A stretch of DNA of 64,000 bases from Sipunculus nudus (GCA_026874595.1 CM049313.1:67264659-67328658), one strand, 5' to 3'. Shown: positions 35,860 through 49,914, counted from the first letter of the stretch. Notes: generated by a model not told the origin, from the sequence alone. Program-made: numbers and translations.

Positions 35860-36545
35860 TATGATCGGAGAAAAAACTTAAACTTGCACCCAGAAAGTGC
35901 CGGTCTCAATACGGAGCTCCCGGTGGCTACACGGTGACTCCCGGATGTATACGGTGGCTACACGGAGGTGCACGGTGCCTCCAAGGATTGATACGGATGA
36001 ATTTTCATCCGTGTACTCCAGGACGAAAAATTGTGCAGGTTAAATTTTTTTCTCCGAACATGCAGGTGCGCCAAGGATCACTATGGATGCAACACGGTGT
36101 TAACACGGTGATGCCCGGAGTTTACACGGTGATGACGGAGTTAACACGGATGATCCCGGTACGATGATCCGTGATGCTATTCGTGAATGTATGAAAGGGG
36201 CTATAGAGGACTGGCTATAACGTGAAAGTCCTGGGCTCTGCCGTGTTGGTCCGTCGCTCTGCCGGGGTAGTTCGGGTGGTTTTAACGTCCCGGATGGCCA
36301 AGGACTGTCACAGTAGTGCCCGGACTTCCACGGCAGTGGCACGGACACCCACGGCATAGCCCCGTCAGAGATACGGATGAGCCCAGGATCACTACGGATT
36401 ACATTTCGCCCCGGATTACCACGAATCGCCCCGGCATTTTTTGACATCTAAAAACTGCCGGCTCGTCCTCCCGGACCGTCCCGGGCCATCCCGGCAGCGC
36501 TACGGCTTATATCCTGGACCTATATCCGTGGCTCTGCCGGGTCTC
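35860..36545. repeat. GC-rich degenerate minisatellite inserted in copy B
   Basis: Short units of the form ACACGGTGA, TGCCCGGAGTT, ACACGGATGATCCCGG and GCCCGGACTTCCACGGCAG recur at 10-25 bp spacing. The GC content contrasts with the surrounding DNA. A minus-strand frame of 115 codons (36100-36447) is a reading of the repeat (Pro/Ser/Arg-rich) and is not called as a gene. Confidence 0.65.
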
Positions 36546-37595
36546 CTATGGGACTTATACTTTACCTCGAAAAGTAATTAGCATGGTTTTAACCAAGATC
36601 TCATCCCAACTTGACACCAGTCTTGGTTAACTGATAAACTGATCAAAAGATGTATAAAAAGAGCCTAATGACCGAACTTTGACACATAAATACTGTATGC
36701 TGCATCCTTGGAGACGTGATGTGACTAGTAGAATTTGTTGTTCCAACCTTCTTCCGGATACCCGCAGACATTAATAAGCGATTAGGAGGGTAGACCAAGC
36801 TTGCACTTTTGATTGAGCTTATAGAGGAAAGACAGCCGGACCGAGTGAAGTAAAGTATTCTACACACAAACACACACACACACGTGTGTGTTTACTTTAT
36901 ACAACTTTTACATGTTTATATATGTGTGTGCTTCTTTCTTAATAGTTTAACTTCTTTGTGGGTTATCTATAATTTTTTTTAGTTTGTTAAGGTAGTACAG
37001 ATTGATGAGAGTTATTAATATTTATAAATAATTATCTTTCATAAGAGGGTTTCTCGTGTTATGGCCTGATCATTTAAGACGTCAGTTAAACCTGGTGAAA
37101 ATTTCTTTTCCAGAGGAAGAGCATATATCGTGCAGGGTGAAAAGACGGGGTCTCACGCTGAAAATTATAATTGAAAGATGTCATGCCAGGGATAAAGGAA
37201 AGGTCAAATACAGTACTTTATGGATACGAATCTGACCCATGCAAGCCTGAACTGCATGAAATCTATGTCATAAAGGAACATGTCGTGTCGGTAAAATATT
37301 GTTTTTTTTTTTTATTATTATTCATTATATTTAACATTATTCCATGATCTCTGAAAGAAAAATAAATATGTTATTTGTTAAGTAAGATTGACAACTCGTT
37401 CTCATAGCGGGCACCGTTATGAGGTAATGTATGTTTTGAAATTTGTTTTCAAACACTATTTAAATCATCGGAATAGAAAAAAAAAATACTTTTGTTGATA
37501 CAGAGTAGCCCCGTATAAATTAACTTTAAACCCGGATTAAGTATTTATTAATTTTAGGGTGACGTCATCAAAAGCTGAAGCAGGTATGTTGACTA

Positions 37596-37601
37596 AAGAT
37601 C
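37596..37601. repeat. Target-site duplication of LINE fragment (left)
   Basis: AAGATC, matched at 38500-38505; the uninterrupted copy A reads through this point near 32870 (ACTAAAGGTCCATATTGATGG). Confidence 0.6.
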
Positions 37602-38499
37602 TTTTTTTAATACTTTAATTCACATTTCATTTATACATAGTTTTGTATATTAACATATATATTAATGAACAGTATAATAATGAATGTGAGTATATAATCG
37701 GTAGCTACTTAAGTCAACTGTACTTCTACATATCATAATACATACATTTATTGTTCAGTTTACATGATCACATACAATATGTGATTATTTACATTCTTTA
37801 TCAAGCATTAGTAACAAGATGGGATATTTTCCATACTTGAATTTACTAATACATAATTTTCAAATTAAAATAACATGATTTACATATATAAATATCCCAC
37901 TGCTGACAACTTATGCCCAAAAGGAATACTTATGTCGCTTAAATCGACTCTTTTCCCATAAAAAGCATTGCACTTTTTCCTCACTTGATTCCATAATGCC
38001 AAAACAATATCACAATTAACAAAAAATGTTCAATTTTGTCTTTCTTAAATTTGCAAAAGATGCATTGTTCACTGTCTCTTTTCCCCATTTTATGTAACAG
38101 AATCCGTCGGGTAGATATTATGTAAAATCTTTCATTGCATTGACCTTAGTCTTCCCTCTGTTGTACACTGTTAACATTCCCAGATTTTGTCCAAAATAAA
38201 CTTCCGGTTAAATTTCTTTTCCCTAAAACATTGAGCTGCATGATTTACATAGGTCAATAAAACATCTTTAATACACCTGTTGTCCATTTGTTTGTGTATC
38301 ATGTCCTTTCATTTAAATTTATCAATTCCTCCATTACACTTCATATTCAGATTATAGAGAGCACTGAGCAATGCATTGTATTGAAATATAAAACCTGCAC
38401 CACCTTTCACTCTTTTTTTAAGCTGGTCATATGATTTAATACAACCATTATGGCTAAGTACATTTGAAACATGTACAATACCTTTTTTCAACCAATCAG
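37602..38499 (-). mobile_element. 5'-truncated LINE (non-LTR retrotransposon) 3' end
   Basis: Read on the minus strand, 38491-38309 gives LKKGIVHVSNVLSHNG and then YDQLKKRVKGG, the segment that follows RT in many LINE ORF2 proteins. About 38110-37960 gives LLHKMGKRDSEQCIFCK with KIEHF and, after a frameshift, CDIVLALWNQV, the C-terminal Cys/His knuckle (CxxC...H...C). The plus-strand T run at 37602-37608 is the poly(A) end. The flanking AAGATC duplications and absence from copies A and C show a target-primed insertion. The RT core itself is missing. Clade not determined. Confidence 0.75.
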
Positions 38500-38566
38500 A
38501 AGATCGTTATTGATGGAACATTTTGATGTATAAATCCCCCATAATTCTTGATGTGCACAGTTATTA

Positions 38567-41500
38567 AGTATATGCTGTGTTGGGCCTTCTCCACCAGAAA
38601 ATTCATTGATGAGTAAAACGAACAACCTCCTCACACATAACCGTTTATTTTGATTAAAAGTTAAAATAATATAGAACCAAAAGACCAAATATTGTACCTA
38701 TTCGGGAAAGTACATATTTGAGTGAGACCTTTATCGATGAAATCAAGCCATAAAACAAACATTTGCTTTCTGCCATAACCAAAATACTTGATAAAATATG
38801 ATAATCTATTGTGCGTCTATATTGCATTTTATGTTTGAAGGATTAAACAAAGTAAATCTTCTACTACCACTGAATTCTACAGGCACTCTTCCTTATATCT
38901 ATACTACCGAACTATCCGTTCTCACTTTTGTGTTCCGGAACCCATTGTCGACTGGCGAAGTTTCTGAAAGACGGTGGTGCGGAAGATCCCGTGATTTCCC
39001 AAACATTGTCAGATTCCTCAGAATTTACTGCTGTCTCAGGACATTTCGTGTCGTTCCCGACAATTCAAGACAAAAAAGTAGCAATACGGAGGTGTAGCCA
39101 CAAAAGACTTGCCATGAAACATTTTGCCGCATGGATGAAAGGCAGTTGATCTATATTCAAATAATTAATTAGGCTTAAGCCGGCCTCCCATCTAAGGATA
39201 TTTCCGGCTAATTTTGTGCAGTTCGGAAAAAATCGGTAGGATCGGCAGGATTTTAACCGACCGTTAAATTCGATAGATGTATGACCGGACCGAATGAAAA
39301 ATTGTTGATTTACAACCGATATTTCATTCTTTTTGTCATTCCTGACGCCAATAACAATTCTGGAAAGGAAATAGAAGTTACCAAAATGAATGGGAAAACC
39401 TGGTGATCTGCATTGAAAATCGGTAGATGTGCTGGCACTTGACAGCCGGCGAGAAATGTAGATTTTCCCGGCCGCTTAAAATCGGTTTAAAAATAAATTT
39501 GGCTTAAAACCTTCAACATGGAAACTGGAACGTGACCGGAAATGTTAGTAGAAAAGCTGAAAGGAATATCTGATTACTCAATTCCAAGACATATTAATCA
39601 TGGGATCTGACCCGAAATCGGGACGCCAGTATAGGCCTAAATTTAGGTATTGATTCCTGAAGTATTTATCAACTATGCTTGTCAGATATGTTCTGACCAA
39701 CATATAAAAAACCTGTGCTACATATTTAAGTATATGTGCATGAATTAAATGGATCATAGAATAAAACAAAATATACAGATTCAATTTTCTTTTTATTTTT
39801 TATCTGTTAGAGTATCACCATGGTAAAGGGTATGCGAGTCAAATTCAGGTAATACTTTAGAAATGGAGTATTTAAATCCAGTATATCCTTCTTTGCATAT
39901 TTGAGTTTTCGGGCTAACATAATGTGACAAAAAGAAACACTGATTTTGAGAAACAGCCAACAAGACATTGAATAATACTGAAACTGATGGCGCCTCTGGT
40001 ATGGCAAATTATGTGACTGAATCGAACCTACGAAACATACGGTCTTTGGTTTCGTAGCTTCGATTCAGTCACACAATTTGCCATAACATTCCATTGAGAA
40101 ATCTTCTGGTAAATCAGAACGTTTTAATAATGCATGTATGATTTAGATGCACAGGGTCTGTCACTTTTTCTTATATTTGCCTCCTAGGAAGGTAAGCGTT
40201 TATTATCGTTAGCTCACGCGTGTCTGTATGTGTGTATGATCACAGCATAACTCACTGAACCCCATGAAATTTTCTAGGCATGTAGGGAATGGAACATCAA
40301 AGAATTGTTTATATTTGGTGTGTCACATTCCGTATGTCACACAATACCCCATCAAATTTTCAGGACACGAAAGGAATGGACCAACGAATCGGTTATATTT
40401 TGGTATGGGTCCGACTCGTGACCCGGATCAAGAAATATTCACTAAAGTGAGGTTTTATATAAGCACGATTGAACTTGGGTATGTAGACCAAATAATAAAT
40501 GCAAACACCTGTTAGGGAACATGCACAAAAGAACTAGGGAAAAAGAAGCCAATAAGTGAATGTAAACACGGATTACGGAGTAGCCCACATTAAGCAACGA
40601 CGGAGGCCTGCATTCCTGGGAATGCATATTTCTAGATAAAACATCACAGCAAAAATGATGAAGAACTGATTGATGATAATCTAAAAGCAATCATTTATTT
40701 ACAGGAACCCCTCGGCACTTTTATAGAATACAAAATTTTATTATCTGCGTAAACTTATAAGGTACAAATTAAAAAAAGCAATAAAAATCCTTTATGAAAC
40801 ATGACACAATTCAAGGCAGGAGCATTAATTGAAAGAGACACATCAACAGCTTAATGTAAAACAATCCTTTGTTAGCGTTCTTAATTAACAGATATTAGCC
40901 TAAAACGGTGTCCATTCTAGTGATACGTATTCTACAAATGAGATAAAATAAGAAAGTGTTGCATGTACACGATAATGACTTGTGGCGTGTCCGACATTTT
41001 ATAACTTGTTACGGAACCTAATATAAACAGATCATGTATGCATGATGAACACAAATTTTGTAACGGAGATAAAAAAAATCAGATTCTGTAAGACTAGACA
41101 GCGTGAAATGTCTAGGGGAATGACTAAAGAAGTCAGTGATTTTTTGTTAACAAATAACTATAATTTATTCTTAAAACAACCCTAACATTACTATACGCTA
41201 AATCAATACAATTATACAGTTAAACAGCGGTATAACAACAAATCAATACAATCAAACAGAAAAATAATGTTCACAGTACTTGGATACCAACATCGTCACA
41301 ACGATAATTTCTTTAAATGTATACTCTCGGAGAATGACAGTCCAGTGTAAAGCTCTTGCAACAATCCAGAAAGTAAATTGAAGTCTAAAAGAGTCTTAAG
41401 AAAATATCTAATTGCCGCATACGTCGGATAAAGTCCGAAAACCGACACACACGCCTCTGCGTCCGCTGAAAACTTCTCTGCTCTCTCCCCTCGGTTCAAA

Positions 41501-44500
41501 AACACAGCCCCTTTATATACTCTTCACCCCAAGCCGGGAATTTTCCACTTCTAGAACATTCGAAGAATAATACATTATACACGGTAAGCACGCGTCGCAG
41601 GAATTCTCTAAAAAAACATCGCTGTGTGTATATCTACATACCAGGGTCATCACGTGACCTCGGCCAGGCGTGAAAGCCTCCAGCCAGCATGACAACGAGA
41701 GTTCAAACAGTACGGATTAAACATAAAGTGCAACAAACGGCCTGGCGAGGGTGTCACAACACGAGTTACGCCCGTGTCACACAATAAAAGGAGCACCTAT
41801 AACAAACCACAAATAAAGTTTTTGACTTCCGTTGTTCTTGATAACGACATGTAACATCCGTTTATGTCTATTTTCTCTCCTTCCTGCTCAGCCCATTTTA
41901 CCTACTAATTGAACGGTTTGTTCCTCTATATATCTTTATTCTTTTTTTTTGCAAACTTCTGCATGCAGCCTTCAAAAATATAAGATAAAACTGCACAGAG
42001 TACTATAACGTATATTTTTCAAATAAACTTTACAGCAAAGAGAGGATGACAAAACCGTAAAGACTGTGCTCGTTAGACCCCAAAAGCATGGAAATCCTTT
42101 AAGGGCAGTCTGGCTCAAGCAAACAAACAGAAAGACAAACCTAGACCAATTAATGATAATTAACGTAATTAGCTCAGTTTTTACCCGGATCTCTCGCCAC
42201 TTTTGCATTTATCTTGGTCTTAAGGAGAACAAGGCGAGTAAAGTAATAAAAAAACGCAATTACAGGATCCTGACGCATTTAAACTGTACTTTGTACCGGT
42301 CTATTTCAGCTGACGTGACGTGACTAATAGGATCGCGTCTTCAGCGTCACCCCGCATACCCGCCGCGACGAACCAGCGAAGCCAAGTGCCTATGAAGCGA
42401 CTGGAGCTAGACAAAATGTAGCAATAATTGAAAGCACAGTGTCTCTCATACTATCAGGAGAAACGATGGCCGTCTTAGAGATGCGACACCTACATTTTAT
42501 AAAAATAAAAAATATCTAGTAAAAACATTTACACTACTACAATGACTTGTGACATTTGTCCCACATATATATATATAGTCACTACATATTTTGTCTCAGA
42601 CATCCGTTGTTCTTGTCAGCGATGTGTAACATCCGTTTATTTTCGTGTCTTCTATCCGTCTTGCCCAACCTGCTGTCCAACTACTGACGTCACAAGGTTA
42701 TTTCTCTTCATATCATTAATTGTGTTTTACCCTGCCGTATTCACGTCTCTTTAAAAGGTATCCGGCTCACAGTTTACAGACATAACGAAAATGTCTGATT
42801 AGATGGGCTTTGGTATGTGTAAAAAAATCTTTATAAGATAACAAACTGGGTATTTTTGGTGCATATAAATTTACAATCATGTAAGGATATTAACCAATGA
42901 AAGAATTTTCATACCATTGAGAACGCAAGTTCAAATTTTTATTACTTTAAATGCTGCAAAAACATAGGATTCGGGACGGAGGGGTGAAACTCTCGGCGCT
43001 CTCCTCAGGTGACCCGTGTTCTATATCCCCTGTGGGTTCTAGACCAAGTTCGTTGGTTCTCTTGGGTCCTCCGGTTTTCTCCAAAGACTACCAAACGCCA
43101 CCACTCGAGCCATGGAGAGTGCCTTGTATTAGTTTTTATAATAATTTGTACAATCCATGTAAAATAAATTAAGTTCATAAGAAAACATAGCAACCCTTTA
43201 ACGACTGCCTTGCACACACCTACAATAAATACAAGCAGACCTACAGATACATTACGGTCAATTCTTGACTTCCAAACGTAATTAGCATGATTGTTTACCC
43301 TGTTTTATCCAAACGTACTTGACACCAGTCTTGGTCTATTGAGGAGCTTAGCAAGGGATGTATAAAAAGATCGTAATGACCTAACCTTGGGGCATTAAAA
43401 CTGTACTTCATCCTGCAAGACTTGATGGGACTAAAAGAATTTGTTGTTCCAACTTCCTTCCGGACACCAGCAGACATGGAGCGATTAGGAGGGGAGACCT
43501 AGGTCGTACATATGATTGTGCTTAAAGGAGAGACCGCCGATCCGAGAAAAGTAAGTTTCTATGGGAATTCCGATAGGAGAATAAAACTAAAGAAATTGTG
43601 CTTTTATAACTATACAGAGTAGAAGTTGAGTTGAGTGTCTGGATCCGAAATCTGATCTATTCATTCTACACATAAACACACACATGTGTTAGTTAACCTT
43701 ATACAGCATTAACATTTTTATATGTGTGTTTTCTTCTTTTGATAGTTTCACTTCTTTGTGGGTTATCTTATTTTTTATGTCTGTTAAGGTAGTATAGATT
43801 GATGAAAGTTATTAATATTTATAAATAATTATTCTTTTCAGGAGGTTTTCTCGTGCTATGGCCTCATCATTCAGGAAGTCAGTCATTCCTGGTGAAAATT
43901 TCTTTTCTAGAGGAAAAGCGTATATCGTGCAGGATGAAAAGGTGGGGGCTAACGCTGAAAATTATAATTGATAGATGTCATGCCAGAGATGGAAGTAAAG
44001 GTCAAATCCAGTCCTCTATAGATAATAATCTGACCCATGCAAGCCTGAACTGCATGAAATCGGTTCATAAAAAAAACATGTCGTGTCGGTAATTATTCTT
44101 TTATATTTTTCATTATATTTATTAGTCCTTCGAATCCCAACAAAATACCATTTCCAATAAACAAGTATGCGCGTAAACCATCTAAACTCATTAATGAAAT
44201 GAAAAAATATTATCACAGAAGCAAACTACATAGAATTATATATTATCCATGACAAATAGAGGTAAGGGCACTGGCGATTGAAATCAGCCTAAGCCAAATA
44301 TGATTCTTGATGCAATAGGGCATGTTTTGTTGATCATTTGTCTGGAGTATGAAAGATAAAAAACACAAGATCTTGACACAAAAGAGAAATATAGACATAT
44401 AACATCTTCAGCTTAGCTACCTCCTAAAGAGATACACATTCCTTTTACTCACAAAGAAAAAAAAATATTATTTATAAGGTATGATTGAAAACTCGTCCTG

Positions 44501-44765
44501 ATAGCGGGCACCTGAGATGTTATTATGTCTGTTTTGAATACTGTTTTCATATACTTTTTAAATCATCGGAATAAAAAAAAATAATTTTGTTGATACAGTG
44601 TATAAATTCGACTTCAAACCCAGATTAATTATTTATTAATGTTAAGGGTAACGTAATCAAAAGCTAAAGCAGATATGTTGACTCTTGATGTATAAATCAC
44701 CAATAATTCTTGTTTTGCACATTTTTGTATAAAACATAAGCTTAATTTGGAATAATGAGGTTTGA
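38567..44765 (+). repeat. About 5-kb repeat unit, copy C
   Basis: Most complete copy: 38567-39500 matches 20104-21000 and 40449-44765 matches A's right part. It starts directly after copy B. It has a local duplication at 40260-40420 (CCCATGAAATTTTCTAGG and CCCATCAAATTTTCAGG blocks) and a solo LTR at 41007-41804. Its 42945-43110 carries the SINE-tail-like piece (TTCTCTTGGGTCCTCCGG). Confidence 0.85.
41007..41804 (-). mobile_element. Solo LTR of the gypsy family
   Basis: 798 bp; its reverse complement matches the 5' LTR at 22179-22987 end to end, with TGTTAC at 41007-41012 and a degenerate CTATAACA end at 41797-41804. It includes the terminal 126 bp missing from the 3' LTR at 29358. Flanks are AACT (left) and AACC (right), a possible imperfect 4-bp duplication. 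Copies A and B lack it (near 29960 and 35105). Formed presumably by LTR-LTR recombination. Confidence 0.9.
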
Positions 44766-44773
44766 TAGAAGTA

Positions 44774-44826
<53 letters not shown>

Positions 44827-45041
44827 GGTTTGACGAAAAAATGTTGACATCCAACTTTAACTGGAATTAACACAATGACGCGTTCATTCTTTTTCTGCGC
44901 AATATAAGTACAGTATTTACATGATTCTCACATCTTCGTAAGAACCTGTACAATAAATACCGACCTAAGGAGGTTCCTTAAATTTGAACCCTGTTATCAA
45001 ACCTTCTTCAATGCCGTCAATTTACCTTCAGGGTGGGAGAA

Positions 45042-45098
<57 letters not shown>

Positions 45099-45779
45099 CC
45101 ATTTCCTCTGTATTGACGTCCCTGACCTTATCCATCAAACCCATATGTTATTTAAAGTTAAAAAATAAACAAAATTAAGTCATTAAATAAATAATAAATT
45201 GAATTAATTATTAAATTAATAATAATACTTTTCGTTATGTATTCTTCAATTAATATGTTTATTATTTACGATATGGTCATTAACTAACCTGCATGATCAT
45301 TAATACCATTTATTTACAGTCCAACTCTTTTAACCACTCAACATAATATTAAAATAGTTTAACAATGTTATGCCCTTTAACACACAATGATATAAAATAA
45401 ATTAGTTTATGGATACAGTTATGGATGTGCATTTGGCCTGAAAGGGGTTTCCTTTTGTCCTATTATCTACTGTTAAATTTCCTCAGTGTAAAATTTTAAA
45501 AAAATTAATTTTTAAACCTAAAGCATTGTATTATTTCGAATTTATACTTATGCTGATGCCAATTCTTCGGTAAATTAAGTATGAACCTAGATTAGAGTAC
45601 TCTATGTTTAAAATTTATGAAGCTTTTAGTTTTAGAAAGGACTTGTCCATGTTATTGGCTATATTAACTGGACTTTGAAAATATGATACATGTAATTAAG
45701 CCCTTGTTGGGATGGCTGATCATTTAAGATATCAGTTGAAGTATTCTCGGAGGTAAGGTGACGAGGACATCACAGATTT
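44766..45779. repeat. (TA)n tracts and A+T-rich spacer between copies C and D
   Basis: TA tracts at about 44768-44821 and 45043-45096. The second lies between CAGGGTGGGAGAAGG and TATTGACGTCCCTG; the latter is a hAT-like terminal end, so a decayed hAT MITE is possible. 45100-45780 is A+T-rich with nothing recognised. Confidence 0.55.
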
Positions 45780-46880
45780 AAATGTATGATCTAGGTGCAT
45801 CTTGGCTATCACCTTTTATGAGATATTAAAAATATGTTGAGCCATGATAATAAGAAGATTTGGTGATTATCAAAGAAAACATATTTAATAACCGAAACAC
45901 CTTGACCCTTTAAAAGAATACAATGTTTCGTTTGTTTTATTCGTTTGTTATCTGTGCAAACCCAATTAGGTAGAAATTAAAAAAAAATAACCATTCATGA
46001 AATTGACACTTTTCACAAATGAGCCCTAATGGCAGCTCCATGTAATGTAATCTTTGAAAATGTTTTTGATTACACTGACATGAAACTAAAACGGTGTCCG
46101 TTAGAGAGATACGGCATCTACAATTCAGAAAAAAAAATGTGAAAGTATTGGATTTAATCTACAATGACATGAGACGTGCTAGATATAAAGTCACTACAGC
46201 TTTTGTCTCTGACTAAAACCTCGGTTTACTTCCATGCTTTCCATATGCCGCTTAGCCTCTTTTTCAGCTTCTAATTATAGGGGGACATTTATCTGTGTTT
46301 ATCATTCATTTAGATTTTTTAAAAAGATAGTTCACCTAAATTATTTTGAAATCTTCTACCAAGGTATCCGGTTCACAGTATACAGAGGCGAAGAAAGATA
46401 CGTGTTATTCGATGGTATTTGTTAGGTTTAAATGACATCTTTATGGTAAGCTAAAGTGGGTATAATTTGTGCATATAAATTTACAACAAAAATAAAGAAA
46501 GTATATCAGTTGATTAAAGAATGGCAATAGTGTGAAGACAAAGTTCTTTCCTTTTAGAACCTCGAAAGCATGGAAATCCTTTGAGGACTGTCTTCCGCAA
46601 GCAAACAAACAAAAGACCAGACCTGGATACACGCACGGTGTTTAACGTAATTAGCTCAGTTTTCACACAGACCTCTTCAACTTTACACCAGTCATGATCC
46701 AAAGGAGAGGGAAGTGTAAAAAGAGCGCATTGACTGGATCTTGACACATTTTAATGGTACCTTGGACTGGCTAATTTCAGCTGACGTGACGATAATAATA
46801 GGGTTCCATTTTCAACGTCAACACGTTTACCCGCCACGACAACCCTGCGAAGCGAAGCTTCAATAAGGGACTGCGACAGC
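45780..46880 (+). repeat. About 5-kb repeat unit, copy D, first segment
   Basis: Diverged match to 29560-30570 (TTATCTGTGCAAACCCAATTAGG, GTAATTAGCTCAGTTTT and CAGCTGACGTGACG). Copy D then breaks at about 46880 and resumes at about 51480. Confidence 0.75.
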
Positions 46881-47028
46881 TGTTAGAGTTCTGCAATATG
46901 TTTCTCGGTATTATGACATGAATGGTTAGACCGGCGGACTATTGAGAGAGGCTAGATTCTTTGCAGATTCTGTAAGGAGCTGCCTTTAAATAAAAATGAC
47001 AGAAACTGTGTTTTCAAACACACACAAA

Positions 47029-47070
<42 letters not shown>

Positions 47071-47539
47071 GACTTTCCATAGGGCATTTTTACGGAAGCG
47101 CCCTGGATGAAAATCTTAAAGAGTCCCATGGGATTTTGGAGAGTCCCGCTGATCCCTGGCTTATATTTAATGGTTTGCATCAAATCCATTATATATTGTA
47201 TTTTTTCTTTTCAATATTATTCATTTATTTATGAAAAAAATAAAGACAACACATTGCATAATTTTAGCTTTATTGCTAAAATAAGTATTATCTGTTTTTA
47301 CTTAAATACGCCTTTTAAATGATTCAGGCGAAGCTAATAACAGAAAACTAGCAACAATTTTTTTTACAAAAATCACATAAACATATTGTAAGGTTCAAGA
47401 ACTCTCCATCTTTTAATAGATAACATCAAATGCTAACGTATACAATAATGTAGGCCCTTTCATGAGCAGCATTGAGCGTGCCCAATAAGGCGTGTCCGTA
47501 GATTTGTAACTGTCCACAAATAAGAATTGTTTCGTATAT
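46881..47539. other. Insertion in copy D: (TA)n and unrecognised DNA
   Basis: (TA)n at about 47031-47067, followed by AGGGCATTTTTACGGAAGCG and CCCTGG. No gene seen. Confidence 0.45.
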
Positions 47540-48463
47540 TGTTTCGGAACCTAATATCAACAGATCACGTAGTCGTGACGAGCATAAATTTTGTTATGGC
47601 GATAAAAAAAAATCAGATTCTGTAACACTAGGCAGCGTAAAATGTCTAAGGGAATGAATAAAGAAGTCAGTGGTTTGTGGTTTTTTTGTTAACAAATAAT
47701 TATAATTTATTCTTAAAATGACCCTAACATTACAATACACTCAATCAATACAATTAAACAGTATAACAACAGTAAAACAGTAAATCAATACAAGTATATA
47801 CATGAAGTGTACAGTACCTGGATACCACCACTGTCACAGCGACAACAAGTCCTTTACAACGTACAACCCAGATGAATAGTTCACATAAATCTTCTCAGAG
47901 AATAACAGTCCAGTTCATTCACAATATCGATCCGTTGTAATCCAAAAGTGAAGTTCTGATAGTGATCCCAAAGGCAAACTAAAGACAAATTAAAATCGGT
48001 TACGAATTCGAATAAAGCTATAACTGCCGCAATTTAAGGAAAAGGTCAGCAAACTGACTAACACTCTTCTGTGTCCGCTGGACTATATCTCTCCTGTCTC
48101 CCCGCTCTAAAACACAGCCCCTTATTAATAACGTTTCACCTCAAGCCGAGAACTTTCCATTTCCCGAACAATCTAAAAAACTAACATGATACACAGTACA
48201 CACGCGTTACAGAAAACATCTAGAACAAGATCGCTGTGTTTCTACATGTCAGGGTTCACACATGGGCCGGCTCGGCCAGGCGAGAAAGCTCCAGACTAGC
48301 ATGACCGCTGTGTTTTATACGTGGGCCGTACCCGGCCAGCTAGAACAAGGAACGCTGTAGCATAGCAAGGCCAAGGGCTTGAGCCAAACACGGATCAGAA
48401 TGTATACAGCGCACAATAAAAAAGACATTTCAACAACTCACAATACAACAGACATCTGTAACA
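47540..48463 (-). mobile_element. Solo LTR, diverged relative of the gypsy family
   Basis: 924 bp; the reverse complement follows the 5' LTR in order (GGAACCTAATAT, CAGATTCTGTAACACTAGGC, GTTAACAAATAATTATAATT). It begins TGTTTC and ends TGTAACA, flanked by identical ATAT (47536-47539 and 48464-48467). It is longer and more diverged than the other three LTRs, notably in the middle, so it may be a subfamily. Confidence 0.85.
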
Positions 48464-49847
48464 ATATGAATATTAAGTTGAAATAAATTTGTTAAACATC
48501 CAGAATTCCTGAAGATCGTGCTAGAGACACATCTAATTTTGAAACTATTATTCATTAAACTTACGATTTCATAATGTAAGCAGATAATTGCTGTGTAGTA
48601 TGGTTAAATTACACCATGTCTCATTGAAAATACTTGCGTTTTGTCATGAAAAAAAACCGATTACATAAAATTCATAAATGGAACTTTTGTTACAAGACGG
48701 TTTTACTAGCGTCATATCGACCCTCTGGCAGATTACTGGCGCCAGAGTGTCATTACATCTAAGTCTGAGGAACGCATTTTCGTCATTTCTGACGCTTCAT
48801 GGCCTACAGGTACACTGTAAATCAACAAAAACAAGACAAATCTTAAGCATTTTGTCTACTTTCTAATAATACCCAACATAAACGAAAAAAGTTCCGTTTT
48901 AACACAGCACATTGGTATACCTCTTGGTGTGTTTGTTGAATTTATGACCGCATGAACACAAGCATGGCTCGCTCGGGTTACAGGACGCAGGCAGCTTGCA
49001 GGCGACACAGGAAATGACCCGTGTCCATGGAGACGGTGTTTCAGTTTGGGTTGTGAGCTCACATTATAGTATTGTGTAATTTCGTTATTTTTGGCATAAT
49101 ATTCAGATTATCGGCCGTTTACCATATTATATGAATGCAATCTGATGCAAGACCACTGCGATACATTCCTCGACATAACTTTTATCACGACTCGAGTAGG
49201 CTTACCAGCCCAATTATCCGATTACCTACTGAGTCGGGTTGTCACGGCTACGGTTTACTCGATAGAACATATTTTAGTAACGTGGGATAGGTACATTTGA
49301 AAACATCTGATGACAGTTTCATGATGCACGTTAAATATCCCTTTTATTGTTGAATCTTCAAGGAAATATGCATGAACATTATCTGCCGACTGTATTGCAC
49401 TTATTCTAAAAATACAAGAAATGTGTATTTAGACCACAAGATAATATCATTTAGCAAATTTGGTTTTGCAAATTTTTATGGAAAGCCTAATTTATATATT
49501 TGATTTAGTTAATTGTCCAGTGATATTATTGTTATTGCAAACTTAGGCATGCAGTGTGCAGGCCCGGGATGTGTGTTGAGATTACACTTTGATATAGACA
49601 AACATGTAGGCCATTTGATGTGGTGAGACACGTACGCCGAAGATCGTGAGTTAATTAATTAGGTATCAGGTCAGCACTTAAATGGGTTTGCCCAAGTGGG
49701 CCGGGCGCTGTGTTTACACTCGACCGGTTCGGGAAATGTGACTGTGACAGAACCTGCTTTGATCTTGAGGTAATGCAACCTGATATCGCTCGCCGTCTCT
49801 GACGCTTATTCCCGCGTTCCTGACATATAAGCCCTGTATATATAATA

Positions 49848-49914
<67 letters not shown>

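Larger units (their letters stand above)
33471..38566 (+). repeat. About 5-kb repeat unit, copy B
   Basis: Same anchors as copy A, in the same order and strand. Relative to A and C it lacks the segment equivalent to 20104-20690, has the foreign minisatellite at 35860-36545 in place of A's 31010-31390, and holds a LINE fragment at 37602-38499. It joins copy C directly at about 38567. Confidence 0.85.

Noticed and set aside
36100-36447. 115-codon Pro/Ser-rich frame
   Set aside because: Reading of the GC-rich minisatellite.
48700-49062. Host exon candidate in a GC-richer patch
   Set aside because: Short frames on both strands without splice-compatible boundaries or domain.
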